From the NCBI GenBank assembly GCA_024663395.1, contig JANFAH010000013.1:1178001-1242000 (forward strand): a stretch of 64,000 nucleotides of DNA, given 5' to 3'. The DNA is from Pisolithus tinctorius. Taxonomy: Eukaryota; Basidiomycota; Agaricomycetes; Boletales; Pisolithaceae. This document shows, in pieces, positions 32,822-44,100 of this stretch (position 1 is its first letter; each line of letters starts with the position of its first letter). A model generated the notes under the pieces. It had not been told where the DNA came from and did not search any database. It was given only the letters and a program-made list of their open reading frames with translations. The translations under genes and the position numbers were made by a program.

Positions 32822-34631
32822 CTACTCATCTGACTCGTCCAACGGGACGCCAGCGAGCGTAGGGTCCGGGAACGCTTCGTCTTCAAGACGATCCAGGTCT
32901 TGTGGGGAAGCACCAGTCAGCTGGGTGACTTCAATACGAGCGTTATTCCGCGGGAAATAGGGGTATAGGCGAAAGGCAGCGAAACGGAATTTCGAGACTG
33001 CGCCATCTAATTCCGCAAGTATGTACGAACCGCCTTTAGTGCGTCTGATGACGATCATAGGCCCTAGGTAGCGCGGTTTGGTTTTCCGGTCGAGTTCTAG
33101 TTCGATACGGGAATTCCGAACGAGGACAAGCGACCCTGGTTCGAAGTTTAAAGTCTTTGATGGACCGTGCAAAACGAATCGACGAAATCCTTGGCTGAGG
33201 CAAAGCGGGATTTTAGGACCATATTGTGGATGCGAGCGAGGTCCTCGGGGCGTGTTCTGGAGTTGGCGAGCACAGTGAGCAATGAGGTCTGTAGTCGAGT
33301 AAAATTCTGCCTCGAAAGGGGCTAAAAACGTCGCTTCGACCAGATCGAAAGGGAGTCTGGGTTCAACACTGTGAGCCATATAGAATGGAGAGAACCCGGT
33401 TGCCTTGTGAACCGTAACCCTCTCTGCCCAAAAATACCGCAGGAGCCACTTCTGACCACTTCGACGCTTCCCCACCACAACTCTTTACCATCGCCTCTCT
33501 GACATCGAAATGCCGCCGTTCGACGACTCCATTAGCCTGCGAATTATAAGGGGAGATGCGTATGTGGCGAATTCCGACGGTCTTGGAGAGCCAGTCGAGA
33601 GCGAGGACGTATGGTCCCCCATTATCTGTGACAATCTCCGCAACGGCACCCCAACGGCACAGAATCTGTTCGAAGATGAACTTTCAATGGACTTGCCTGT
33701 CTCTGCACGAAGCATAGCCCATTCGGGGTAACTGGTGAGTGAACAGCGGGCTTGGGTAACGTTAGCGAAAACCCGTTCGACTTCGGCATTAAGAACGTGT
33801 CCATATAAGCCTTGTAAAACAGGGGTTCGGGGATGGCGACAACTGGCGGTATATGGAATGCGATCCAAACGACGGATCTGGCACTCGTGGCACGATTTAA
33901 CCATACCAACGGACGTCCTGCTCTAGCATGGGCCACCAAAAGCGAGTCAGCAACGCATACGGGTCGAGAAGATACCCTTGTGCCCTAGGTTGTCGTGGGC
34001 CTGGCGGAGAATTCCAAGGTGTTTGTGTGAGGGTACCACTAGCTGATGCCGTCCCTGGGGATCCTTCCTCCACAGTTCTCCCCCTTTTACGAAATACCGA
34101 GTCGCAAGGCGCACTAGGCTCTCCAACTCCGCCTCCTCTAACCCTTCGGGCGTTTTCTTCGTTTCCAAAAACTCCTTTCACCACTCTCATCCTCTCCTCT
34201 TTCTGTTTCGCTTTTTCTGACCTCGGAATTTCAGTCTCGAGGTTTTCCGGCATCGATTCTTCGGCGGTAAAGATACCTAGACTCTGTGACAGGGGGAGGG
34301 ATGAGTCTGACACGACGCTCGGAATTTCCAAGGGGTAAGGATGGGACTCGAAACGCGCTTCCCTACGATTCAAGAGCTCGACTGCAAAAGCCCCACACTC
34401 ATCAATCCAATCCTCATAGTCCTCGTCTCCCTCCTCATCTTCTTCTGCTCTCGGTCTCCTCGAAAGTCCGTCCAGCGCTGCGTGCTTGTGTGCTGGAACA
34501 TGTATGAGCTCGAAGTCGAATAGGAGAATTCCGGCGATCCAGCGATTTATGGTCGCGTTAGGCTGTAGGTCGGGATTGTTAATCATCCCTTTGATGTACC
34601 GCGCATCCACCTCAACGACTAAATTCCGCAC
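32822..34631 (-). pseudogene. pol: TE2 pol 3' part: RNase H tail and integrase, broken
   Basis: Continuation of pol after the stop at 34647. Frame 34631-33897 begins with VEVDARYIKGMINNPDLQPN, as in TE3. The integrase zinc region is split between frames: HDNLGHKGIFSTR at about 33990-34030, and FWWPMLEQDVRWYG followed by CHECQIR at about 33880-33945. The core (ALTSYPEWAMLRAE-like; frame 33904-33485) and C-terminal part (33478-32822, EPGSLVLVRNSRIELELDRK, YLGPMIVIRRTKGGSYILAE, a GPY/F-like module) lie in further frames. At least three frameshifts or stops compared with TE3 pol. Not functional. Confidence 0.85.
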
Positions 34632-34646
34632 GCCGAAGATATGAAG

Positions 34647-36447
34647 TCAGACGTCGTGCAAGGCTCGGAAAAGCCCAAATAATTCTAGCTTAGCTTGGCT
34701 GTAGCGACGTTCGCGTTCATTGAGAGTTATCGAGCCGAACCTAGCAGGGTAGCGTTTGCCGTCTTCCCCCTCCTGCATGAGGAGATACCCGACAGCGATG
34801 TTAGAAGTGTCGACAGCTAAAATGACTTTGTTTTCGGAATTATAGTCGATAGTTCGTAACGCAGGGGACGAGACGATCGCATGGCGGAGGTACTCCATCG
34901 CTTCCCTATGCTCGTCACGGAATTCGAAGGGGACGTCCTTCTTGGTCAGCTCGACGAGGGGACGGGCATGTTTGGCGAAGTCTTTGATGAAGATCCTGCA
35001 GTACGAACAGAGACCTAAAAATCTGCGTACTTCAGTGACATTTGTGCAGTACGGCCAATCTTTAATCTTTTGGACTTTAGATTCGTCCGGAATTCTACCC
35101 TCAAACGACACCTTGTGCCCGACCACTATGATAGACGGCGCAGCAATGACGCATTTCTTTGCTGACACGGTGGCTCCTGCATGACGCAGACGGTGTAGGA
35201 CTCGGTTGACGTTCTGCAGGTGCTCCCAGATGAAGCGTCTAATCCCGGAATTCTGTGGAATCGTTTCGGAGGTCCCGTCGGGATTTTGGTAGCGAGATTT
35301 GGGACCTTTAATGGGACAGTCGTCGATAAACGGGATGGTGACTTCCAGAATTTCGTCTTTTAAAATCCAACAGACGTCTCCGTGGAAAATTTGGACGGCA
35401 TTCGTGTAGCCCATAGGAAGTTTGGTGAGTCGAAGAGTACCTATAGGAGTTTGGAAGGTAGTGAGGTCACGGTAATCGTCGTGTATGGTGCGATGATCAT
35501 ATCCGACCATAAGATCTAAAATTCCGTAGACCGAATGACAAGCGAAGGCTTCAGCAATCGAATCGACGAATGGGGGAACGGCTGAGTCCTGGATAGAAAC
35601 GGTGTTTAGAGGTTGTAAGTCATGTACGAGGCACAGAGATTTTCCGTCCTTCTTGACTACGCAGAACCATTTTGAGCGGTAAGACGAAGTAGACGGTTCA
35701 TAAACCCCTGCGGAAATCTTTTCCTTGATGATATTAACGACTTCACGGAAAATAGCCGGAGGAATGGGAATATTCCGCTCGACCCAAGGCTTGTGTGCTA
35801 GCGTAGGTATCTTCAGGGGCGGGAACATGTCTTCTCGAAAGGTCCCTCTTTCCGAAGCGTCCCAAGCAAAGGCATCTTCTTGCTCCCTGACTAACCACCG
35901 TACTAGGTCTAACTCCGTAGGCCAAAGGAACCTTGCCGGGTCCAAATCGAGCTCGTCAGCTCTTTCCTGAGTAAACCTGAAACCTGGCATGAACGGAGGG
36001 GGATGAGTAGGTAAGACAGGCAGATCTGCGAGTGGGTCTTCGGCCTCCCGACGCTCTACCCGGAATTCTGCTGGCATTGACGTCGGTACCCGGCCTCACC
36101 TTCCTCGCTACAGGTTTGTACTTTAAGACATGATAAACGGGATCGAACTGATAAGTAGAGCGTAAGGCAGAAATTGTCAGTGGAGAAATGGTAGTAGCGG
36201 TCGAGAACAGGAAAGGATCAGTCGGAGAAACGGAACTGGTGTCAAAGGGATCGACAGGAGGCGTAATGTTGCCTCGCAAGTCGTAGATAAACACCGCAGC
36301 GGAATTTACGGCAGAGTCTGTGGGTAAAAACGTGGAAGACTTCAAAGGGTATAAAGATGGATCAGAAACATAAAGTGAACACACGGAGAAAGCGCAGTCC
36401 TGGTCTCCTCGTAGATCGTACGAGTCCTCGACCGATACTAAAAACCC
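34647..36447 (-). pseudogene. pol: TE2 pol 5' part: reverse transcriptase and RNase H, broken
   Basis: Enters by -1 shift at GGGTTTT (36447-36441). The first segment runs to about 36075 (VYHVLKYKPVARKVRPG), then a one-base frameshift leads to 36077-34647. RT landmarks: YEPSTSSYRSKWFCVVKKDG, LVHDLQPLN, FIDDC (the YxDD-box position, with Phe-Ile-Asp-Asp), GHKVSFEGRIPDESKVQKIK, then an RNase H-like segment VILAVDTSNIAVGYLL. It stops at TGA (34647-34649), where TE3 pol and the downstream frame indicate CGA. Domain order is that of Gypsy elements. Confidence 0.9.
36438..36447 (-). promoter_or_regulatory. TE2 -1 ribosomal frameshift site GGGTTTT plus stop
   Basis: On the element strand the gag-pro frame reads CAG GGT TTT TAG. 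The heptamer G GGT TTT (36447-36441) is a canonical X XXY YYZ slippery site, and the pol frame is exactly -1. The same heptamer directly before the stop occurs in TE3. Confidence 0.8.
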
Positions 36448-36449
36448 TG

Positions 36450-38708
36450 CTTGGGTGGATTCATGTGGCGACGCATTTGTTTTCGCGCAAAGAAGTCTTC
36501 TTCGTCTTCGGAATTTACGAAACGTGGAAGGGGTTGCAGCCTGTTGCGAGGTCGTGTCGGAATTAAGACTTGTTTACCGGAATTAGGGTCGCGGATTTCT
36601 AGAGACTGTTCTCCGTCAGGGAAATCGCGAAGGACGCTGGAGAGTAGGCAGAAGAAGGGTCAACCGAGAAGTAAGTCGAAAGGCGTGCGATCAACGACCT
36701 GGATTTGTAGATGAGCCTCGACGTTTCCTATGCGCAAAGTGGCATTCTCTATGACCCCAAGGGTGCTTTCTTTAGATTGGTTAGCGGCCTCCAGAGTCAT
36801 GGTCATGTCAGTACGGAGAGGGGCCTCTAAGGCTTCCCACAACTCCCGTCGCAAGGCCACTACCTGGCATCCGCTGTCCAAAATACATTCGACATGGAGT
36901 TTGTCCATCAAGATTCCGTCGACAGCACATAAGGGAGCCGTAGCGAGGCCCACGCACTTCCCTTCTGTGTCTCTAACCCAGTACTGCTCATAGGACGCCC
37001 AAGCAGCTGAGGGAGTTGCGTCTGATGCGGTTTCTAAACTCCCAATAGTTATCTTCTTCGTCGCAGCTAGTTCTCTGATCTGCTTGCGAATCTCTGGGCT
37101 AACAGCTAATAGATCTTTAGTAGAGATTTCCATTTTTGCGTCTAAGACTTGGTTTACGATCCGCTTGGTCGCCGCAGCTTCATCAAAACTGCTTTGGTAA
37201 CGGAATTGGGGTGCGGAATTTGTAGTTGGCTTAAGTTTCCGGAGGTCTGTAAGATTAGGAGCAACCGGAGTTTTTCTGGCTATTGGGGCTTCCGAAGACG
37301 AGGCGGGGTTAGCTGGAGCGGAATTACTGACTGGGATAGGAGGCACCGGCGCGTTGGCCGACGCTGGGACTGCTAGTGCCGGCCTTTGACGACGAACCGG
37401 GACTTCTACGCCATCGAAGCGGGCTGTCTTCTTTTTCTTGATAGCGTTCTTCAACTCTTCTACCTGCGCATAAGCCCTTGCTAAGGCACGTTGGTCTTCT
37501 TCGTCAGCATCCTCCTCTAGGTTTTCGTCGACTAGATAGGAAGAGGGGTGTAGGTCGACTTGGTATTCCGAAACATCTTCGTTGCTGAAGAACATTGTGC
37601 TGACGAGATGGGGAGGAGTTTCACACCCGCGGGATGAGGTTGACTGCTGGCCGGGTTGCTGAACTGAGACGAGGTTTGCCGAGGCAATGATCGAGTCGCG
37701 CATGGCGAGGAAGTTATCGATCTTTTCCTTGAAGTTACGGCCTGCAGCTGTCCTAGGAATATCAGAGCCGTCTGGCATGAAAACCCTCCCTCCAATCAGG
37801 GAGCATTTCCCAGCTTGTACGTATTCGTGACACAGTGCACATTCTGCAGTTCTGTGCCCATCTGTTCCTCCACAGAAGAAACATCGTGGATCGAAGGAAC
37901 GACGGAATTGTCCTTCTTGACCTTGTTTGGGGGGCGGGGTAGGAACGGGTTGCTGAGCGACATGAGCATACTCTCGCTTCAGGATAGTAGGAACGGCCGG
38001 CGAGGACGATGGAGCGGAATTCTGGGGAAACAGTGCCGACGAGTCTGGTTGAGGGAGGTTCCGTTTGGCCCCACTGAGGAGGTAGTTGGCGTGTTTATAG
38101 GCCATATCGAACTCCCATGGTTCGTCAATGTCATGATCTAAGTCAGAGAGTTGCAATCGCGTGAGCAAGGAATTCCGAAATCTCGGGGGAAACCCCTCAA
38201 GGAATTTCTCGTTGATGTAGTCCTCAGGGAGTTTCTTCTTCTTCTGGATGAGGCCGAGGATGCGTCGGAATTCCCGGACGTATTTCCCGAGATCTTCCAG
38301 TGATCCCATCAGTTTCTGAACTTGATGGTAGAGTAAGGTTTCAAGGTCGGCTTTAGTATAGCGACGATCTTTCACCGAGGCACCTGGATAGTAGTTCAGG
38401 AGTTCTTTGGAAAACGCATCCCAGTCATTGAAGCCGTCGGTTGCGGCGTCTAAGGTTGACCAAAACTCCGCCTCGTTGTGGTTAGCGTAACGAATGACCC
38501 AGTGGATCTTATCTTTCCCGGTGTCAAGGCCAGCTTCGACGCAGAGTTGTTCGACGTCTTCAAGGTAGCGAGTGATGTCTTCGGTACGACCGGAAAACTT
38601 CGGGGCTTTGTTAGAACCCCTGAGTGGCATATCTCTTGCTCCAGACATTATGCGAGGTGGTACGGGGATCTGGATCGGAATTCGGGGAAGGATAGGAGCG
38701 GAATTCAA
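36450..38708 (-). pseudogene. gag: TE2 gag-protease
   Basis: ATG at 38708 (MNSAPILPR); another, MSGARDMPLRGSN, is at about 38648. Gag core with KAPKFSGRTEDITRYLEDVE and ELLNYYPGASVKDRRYTKAD, then a zinc knuckle CFFCGGTDGHRTAEC at about residue 275, a Pro/Ala-rich linker with repeated NSAP, and a retropepsin motif CILDSGCQVVALRRELWEAL. The frame is cut at TGA (36660-36662) after FDLLLG, where TE3 has FDMLLGRLF, so CGA to TGA is likely. It then continues in frame to the slippery site at 36447. The recurring NSAP and EFR words in the protein are translations of embedded AATTCCG motifs. Confidence 0.88.
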
Positions 38709-39168
38709 GAGAGTCGAGGCAAGAGAATTCTGTACGGGTATTTGAGTAGAAAGGGAGGTAACGGAATTTGCGATTAGGGAATGGGAAGGAAGTAGGAGCT
38801 GTTCAGCAGCTAGTTCTGAGTCACTGGATGGCGAGGACGACGAAGAAGTTAGTTCTGAGAGAGGCGAAAGTTCTTGACGTTCAGCGGGGGGATCGAAGGG
38901 CTCGTCGAAGTCGAAGCCTCCTGGAAACGCTGGGCAAAACGCTGGGGACTCTGGGCTGCGAAAGATCTCGTCTAAACCGAGATCTGAGTCTGACGAGTGC
39001 GGCTCTGAAATATCTCTAGGATCAGCTACCGGAATTAAGATTTCTGCTGAGGAAATAGATAGTCTGCGGAAGGGCTCCAGGAGCTCTTCGAGTTTGGTTC
39101 TTTGACGAGTGGGTCGTAAGGATCTCCTTTCCAGACCTACAGACCCCTCGCGGTGGGCTCCAAAACGT
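38709..39168 (-). other. TE2 5' leader between LTR and gag
   Basis: About 460 bases holding the primer site and a stretch open in the gag frame upstream of the first ATG (NSVTSLSTQIPVQNSLAS-like reading), so a non-ATG or upstream start cannot be excluded. Two CGGAATT sites, at about 38763 and 39031. Confidence 0.4.
39144..39162 (-). promoter_or_regulatory. TE2 primer-binding-site-like sequence
   Basis: On the element strand TGGAGCCCACCGCGAGGGG, six bases after the LTR. Same core as in TE1 and TE3. Confidence 0.7.
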
Positions 39169-40146
39169 TGTGGGACACGACTTCTGGGAAGCGTGCGACT
39201 AGAGGAAGGGTGAAGGGAGAATTCCCTAGGGTCGTCCCAAGGGGTACTGTGTGGAAGGAGAGGTCGAGAAAGGGCTTAGAAGCGGTGGGGAAATTCGAGC
39301 GAGAGTCGCGGAATTTAATTCCGGGCAGATGTAGATGCGTGAGGAGCAGCAAGATGGGTATATGAAATTCCGAGGGGGTCGCTACGCGTCAAGAGGAGCG
39401 AATTCGAAGCGAAAGGGACACGGGATTAGGTGTGCAGGGCTGGAGGACGCAAGAGACACGAAGACCTCTGGGGACACTGAAGACGCAGCAGACTCTATGT
39501 ACGCACTTTAGACTCTCGAAACTCTCGAACTCGCAGAACACACACGGATAGCGACTCAAAAGGTGGGTGTCATATTTCCGACGCTATGGCGGAATTATAT
39601 AGTACAGGGAAAGTAGGTACGAGTTGGAGTAAGGTGGGGCGGAAAAACTAAAAGACCGGAAAATAAAGGGAAGGACGTCAGACGTCAGCGAAATACGGAT
39701 GCACGTGAAATAGTCCGGTGGGTAGTAGACAAGAGTAAGAACGGGACAACGGTAAGGGGTATCTTCCAACAGAACGAGAGTATGCGTACAAGTGGGAGGT
39801 GGAGCTGAGTGGCACAGGAGGGCAGAGCGTAGCGTACTGGCACGAAGTCCAGCTTGCGGAATTTAGGGCGACAGGGGAAACCGGGGTTTTTTAGAGGTAA
39901 GTGGCACGGATGACTGGTGACGTGGCTGAGCGATGGCTACTGAACTCCAGATGACTCTGCGTGAATGCGGCATAGCGACACGCTGAAGGTCGGTAGAGAC
40001 TCCGAAGGGGACAGGGGATGGGAGGAAACGCGAGGACACGAGCGGAAAAAAATTCTGAAAAACTCCGAAACGGGTTTGTTGTAGAGGCCTGCGGAATTTA
40101 GTGACAGATTCCTGTTCCAGCCTCAGGGAGTATACGGCTCCCTACA
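39169..40146 (-). repeat. TE2 LTR, right copy (5' LTR of the element)
   Basis: 978 bases, TG..CA ended, followed by GCGG. One CGGAATT site present in the left copy (30601) is altered here to AATTCTG (about 40050). Confidence 0.93.
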
Positions 40147-40925
40147 GCGGGAGGAAGAAATACCGCAGCACCGAAGGAGCCCCCGACGCCTGTTACCCCC
40201 AGTGCGCCTGTTTGGATGACCACTGCACCAACCGCTACCGTAAAGAAGTCGATGAAGGAGATCCAAGAGGAAGAGGAGAGGATGAAGAAGGTAATAGTGA
40301 GAGAGAGCGTGGTGTCCGCCACTGCCCACCGGCCTTACGCTGAGACTACCTTCAAGGTTGGTGTTAATTCGTCTTGTCAGTTTCTCTGTTGCTGATACAG
40401 TACTACACTAGACTGCGCCTAGTGCACAGAATACTGGCAGCGGTGCATGGTCAACTATTGGGGCAAATGGTAAACCAGCCACGCCTGTGGCTGCTCCCCC
40501 GCGACCCGCGGCGACTACGCCTGGCTCAACAGTTGCTGTAGGACCTCCGGCTACAGTACCTCGACAACACGGTGCCGCTACGCAACCAGGAATGTCGGCA
40601 GCTACACTGGCACCTACTAAACCCGCTGCAACACCACGTGTGGAGGATTCTCCTGTTACTCCGTCGCATGAATTCTTGAAATGGCTGAGTGATTCATTGA
40701 AGGGCTTAAATACCTCCGTCAATTGTGAGTGATGTTGTCGGCATGATTCTAGCTAACTTGTCTCTGAACCCACTTGCAGTGGAAGAGATCACTTCGATGC
40801 TTTTCTCGTTCCCGCTCGACCCGGACCCATCAACGATCGAGATTATTTCTGACCTTATCTATGCCAACAGCACGATGCTTGAAAACGTTAATCAGTGCAC
40901 AACGATTGTTACAATCACGAATTAA
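40147..40925 (+). pseudogene. GYF-domain protein gene, 3' part (downstream of TE2)
   Basis: Resumes directly after TE2 with APKEPPTPVTPSAPVWMTTA, then KKSMKEIQEEEERMKK, the second EIQEEE block typical of GYF proteins, and YAETTFK. An intron (about 40353-40399) leads to a Pro/Ala/Thr-rich exon ending in SHEFLKWLSDSLKGLNTSVN. A further intron (40728-40780, GTGAGT..GCAG) leads to EEITSMLFSFPLDPDPSTIE and IISDLIYANSTMLEN, the conserved C-terminal helical module. The stop is at 40923-40925. Together with 26922-29725 this reconstitutes the normal order of the gene, so TE2 inserted into a previously contiguous GYF gene or pseudogene. Confidence 0.8.
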
Positions 40926-41186
40926 AGGACAATCGATGGCTGCTACCATCTGAGGTTTTGGCGCAGGATGACGATCCTCCACTCATATCAGGCTGGGCAC
41001 TCCGATTGACTCATTTCTGGACCCAGGTCTGCTGATAATTATTTCGGGAGGACCCGCTGTCACTGTCATGTTAGTCACAAAGCCAACATAGTCTCTTTGT
41101 TCTGTGCTCTGCCACTGATGAAGTATCTTGTAGGGGGTTATTGGTGATGATTTTGCATCCATCTTTCAACTTCCCATCAGCTCTAC
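40926..41186. other. Intergenic, nothing recognised
   Basis: Between the GYF 3' end and gene E. No motif seen. Confidence 0.4.
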
Positions 41187-44100
41187 ATGCAGTCCACTCT
41201 TGTGAATAACATTTTACACTATACTCTGTGGCGTAGGCGCACATTTGAGCCGTACAAGCTTGCTCAACAAGTCCGAAAGGAGAGAACTTTGCGACGTCTT
41301 GAGCTGTCAGAGGTTCCCGATGCAATTCTAGCAGGCGATCCAAGTTCTATGGACGGGGCAGATACTGAGCCACTTACTTCTGAGGTGCCCGACGCAACCT
41401 CAGCAGATGTTCCAAGTCCCGTGGACGAGGCGAATACTGAGCCACCTACTTCGGAAGTGCCTGGCACAACTCCAGCGGATAATCCAAGTCCCATGGACGA
41501 GGTGGATACTGAGCCACCTACTTCAGAGGTGCCTGGCATAACTCTAGGAGACGATCCAATCTCTGTGGATGGGGCAGATACCAAGCCATTCACCTCTTCA
41601 CGACATGATGCCCTTGGCGGCGTTGGTGCACCTGTTGGACTGCACCATGGACATATCAAGGTATGTAGTGTTTGGCCGCTTCAGGTGTGGCCGTCTTATC
41701 TTTGCTGATTCGTTCTGTTATAGGAAACTAGTTCTCGTCTAGGCTCTACTGTCGAGCGGCCCAGATTTCCTACCCCGCCGCCGCATTCTATGTCCAAGAG
41801 GCCCAGGTCTCCTACCCCACCAATTGGACTTAATGGTATGGCAAAACGTACGACCAGTTCCCACCCCATGAAGAAGATGAAGACCAGCCATACTGTTTCC
41901 GGCACAAGCTCTCATGGACCCATAGCGAAACCCCATACTGTGAAGGGGCCTAGGTTAAGATTAGAACAGGATTCCATTCGTACTGCACAGGATACTGGAA
42001 CGGATAATTCCAATTGCACCAAGAGCACGGTACGTCGTTCCAGACGACAGGCCACCTTGCCAATACATTTATGTATTTTTTTATTCGTATAATAGGATTC
42101 TTCGGCCCAACTTCGGGAAGTTGACATGGAGGGGAGCCAAGCCATCCGTACCTTCACTTTCAGATTTCCGATGCCCCGAGAGATATTCATGGGTGCAATG
42201 GCAACACTACGTTTAGCTGGCCAAGGACGAACTCACAGAGCCAACACAAGTCCTCATGGTGAACACATTCCCGATCTGAATGACAGGCCCTCTGGAAGCC
42301 TGCAGCAAGACACCAGGTCTAATGCTCAACGGAATGAATCTACCTCCAACGGTACTGTCATACCTATGTTGTCCCCTGAGGCACCACAAGACTTGAATGA
42401 TCGATTCTCATCCATCTCATCGACGCCTGGGCCTCTCCCACTCCCCTGCCCGTCGCCGCCCAGTTCGTTGCTCCTGACTTTTATGGACCAGGATCAATTG
42501 CAACCTCCGGAGGAGAGAATTCTGCATATGCAGATTGCATGGTCTGTACATCACCCAGGGCCTCCCAACTCGCCGGGCGAGGACGGCGGACCCGGTCCAG
42601 TGTCTAGTATTCTACAAAACCAGCATTACCCCATTTCCGATGACGGCAGGGCACCTCGTCCTCATAATGAACTCGATCCCGACCCAAATGATGGACCCTC
42701 TGGAAGGCTGCCGCATGATGTCGGGTCTAATGCGCAACGGAACGAATCTACCTCCAACCGTAATGTCGTGCCTCTGTTGATTTCTGAGGCACCGCCAGAC
42801 ATGAATGGTCAATTCTCATCCATCTCATCAACGCCTGGCCATCATCTGCTTCCCTGCCTGTCGCTTCCCAGTTCATCGCTCCCGACTTCTACAGACCAAC
42901 TACCTCCAGCGGAGAGAACTTCCCCACAGTCTGTATGTCACCCACGATTCGGTGAGGATGGTATACCCGGTTTGACATCTAGAACTCCACGAAATCAGTA
43001 CTACCCTGTTTTCGATGGCAGCCAAGCATCCGGCATGCCCACACCTGCTACCATGCATGAAAACTGCCCAACACTGTCGATGCATGATTTTTCGGTTTCT
43101 GCTCGCACGAACGAATCGGCTCAGTCAGACGCTGGCATTGCTGGTGTGGAGCTGGACAACGATCATTGGCAAGATGATGCCCTTGCACCTACGACAATAG
43201 TGCATCCTTCGATGACTCCGTCATTGCTGGCTTGCGATCACCTGTCATCACCTGTTGCGACTGTGACCATAGACTTGCTACCAGGTCTTGTCGCCGATAG
43301 ACCTGAGTTCCCACCAGATAATTTGGTTTCACATCCTGGTACTGTCTATTGGCTTTTTGCTGCTGCTTGTTGCTGACAACTTACAAGTGCCCGATTTTCA
43401 TTATGATTGCATGGATAATGTCAACGTCGAAGATGGCGATGAAGGTTATGGTATGGTAGCTACAGACCAATCCCGAGTGCCTGGTTTCCACGACAACGAT
43501 GCTGGGCTTGCCGATTCTAGCAGAAATCCCGATGTGAGCCAGCGATCCCCAGGATGGCAGGATACTTGCCCTATAAAATCAGGGCCTTATGGGAGTGACA
43601 TCCACAATCAAAAGGAGAGCGGTGGAGGACCTTCCCCATCTCCTCAACCTGGTACTGTGTCTATTGACCCGTTGCCACTGTTTTCTACTGACGAATTCCA
43701 AGTAGCCGATTTCCATGACGAGTGTGTAATGGAATATAGAGATGTTGAACATAACGATGAAGGGTATGGTTCAGCAGCTGCTGATGAGTCCCAAGTGCCC
43801 GGTTCCCACGATGACCATGCCATGGAATGCGGACATAATGATGTTGATACCGAAGATTACGATGAAGATTGGAGAGGCTATGTGGCAGACTGTGATGGCG
43901 AAGATGAGCCCGTCGGTTTTAGTGGGCATACATCGGAGAACCCAGGTGTAAGCCAGGGATTTGCAGGACAGCAGCCTTCAGATAAGGCAAGTAATAGGTG
44001 TATGGTATGATCTCGCCCCAACATTCCTTCCTCATAACATGTACTGAAGTAGCTGTATGCAGGACGTGGCTCTCGAGCAGCTCTTGGGAGGCGACCAGGT

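Larger units (their letters stand above)
29726..40146 (-). mobile_element. TE2: Gypsy-type LTR retrotransposon inserted in the GYF gene, with an antisense Zn2Cys6 gene
   Basis: LTRs 29726-30695 and 39169-40146; target duplication GCGG at 29722-29725 and 40147-40150. The element reads on the minus strand: 5' LTR on the right, primer site, gag-protease, GGGTTTT frameshift site, pol, then a region carrying an antisense gene, then the 3' LTR on the left. The LTRs are about 98-99 percent alike by eye, yet gag and pol carry several stops and frameshifts. CGGAATT or its complement occurs about 50 times through the whole element on both strands, against about one by chance. The element is probably dead for its own pol. 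Confidence 0.95.
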
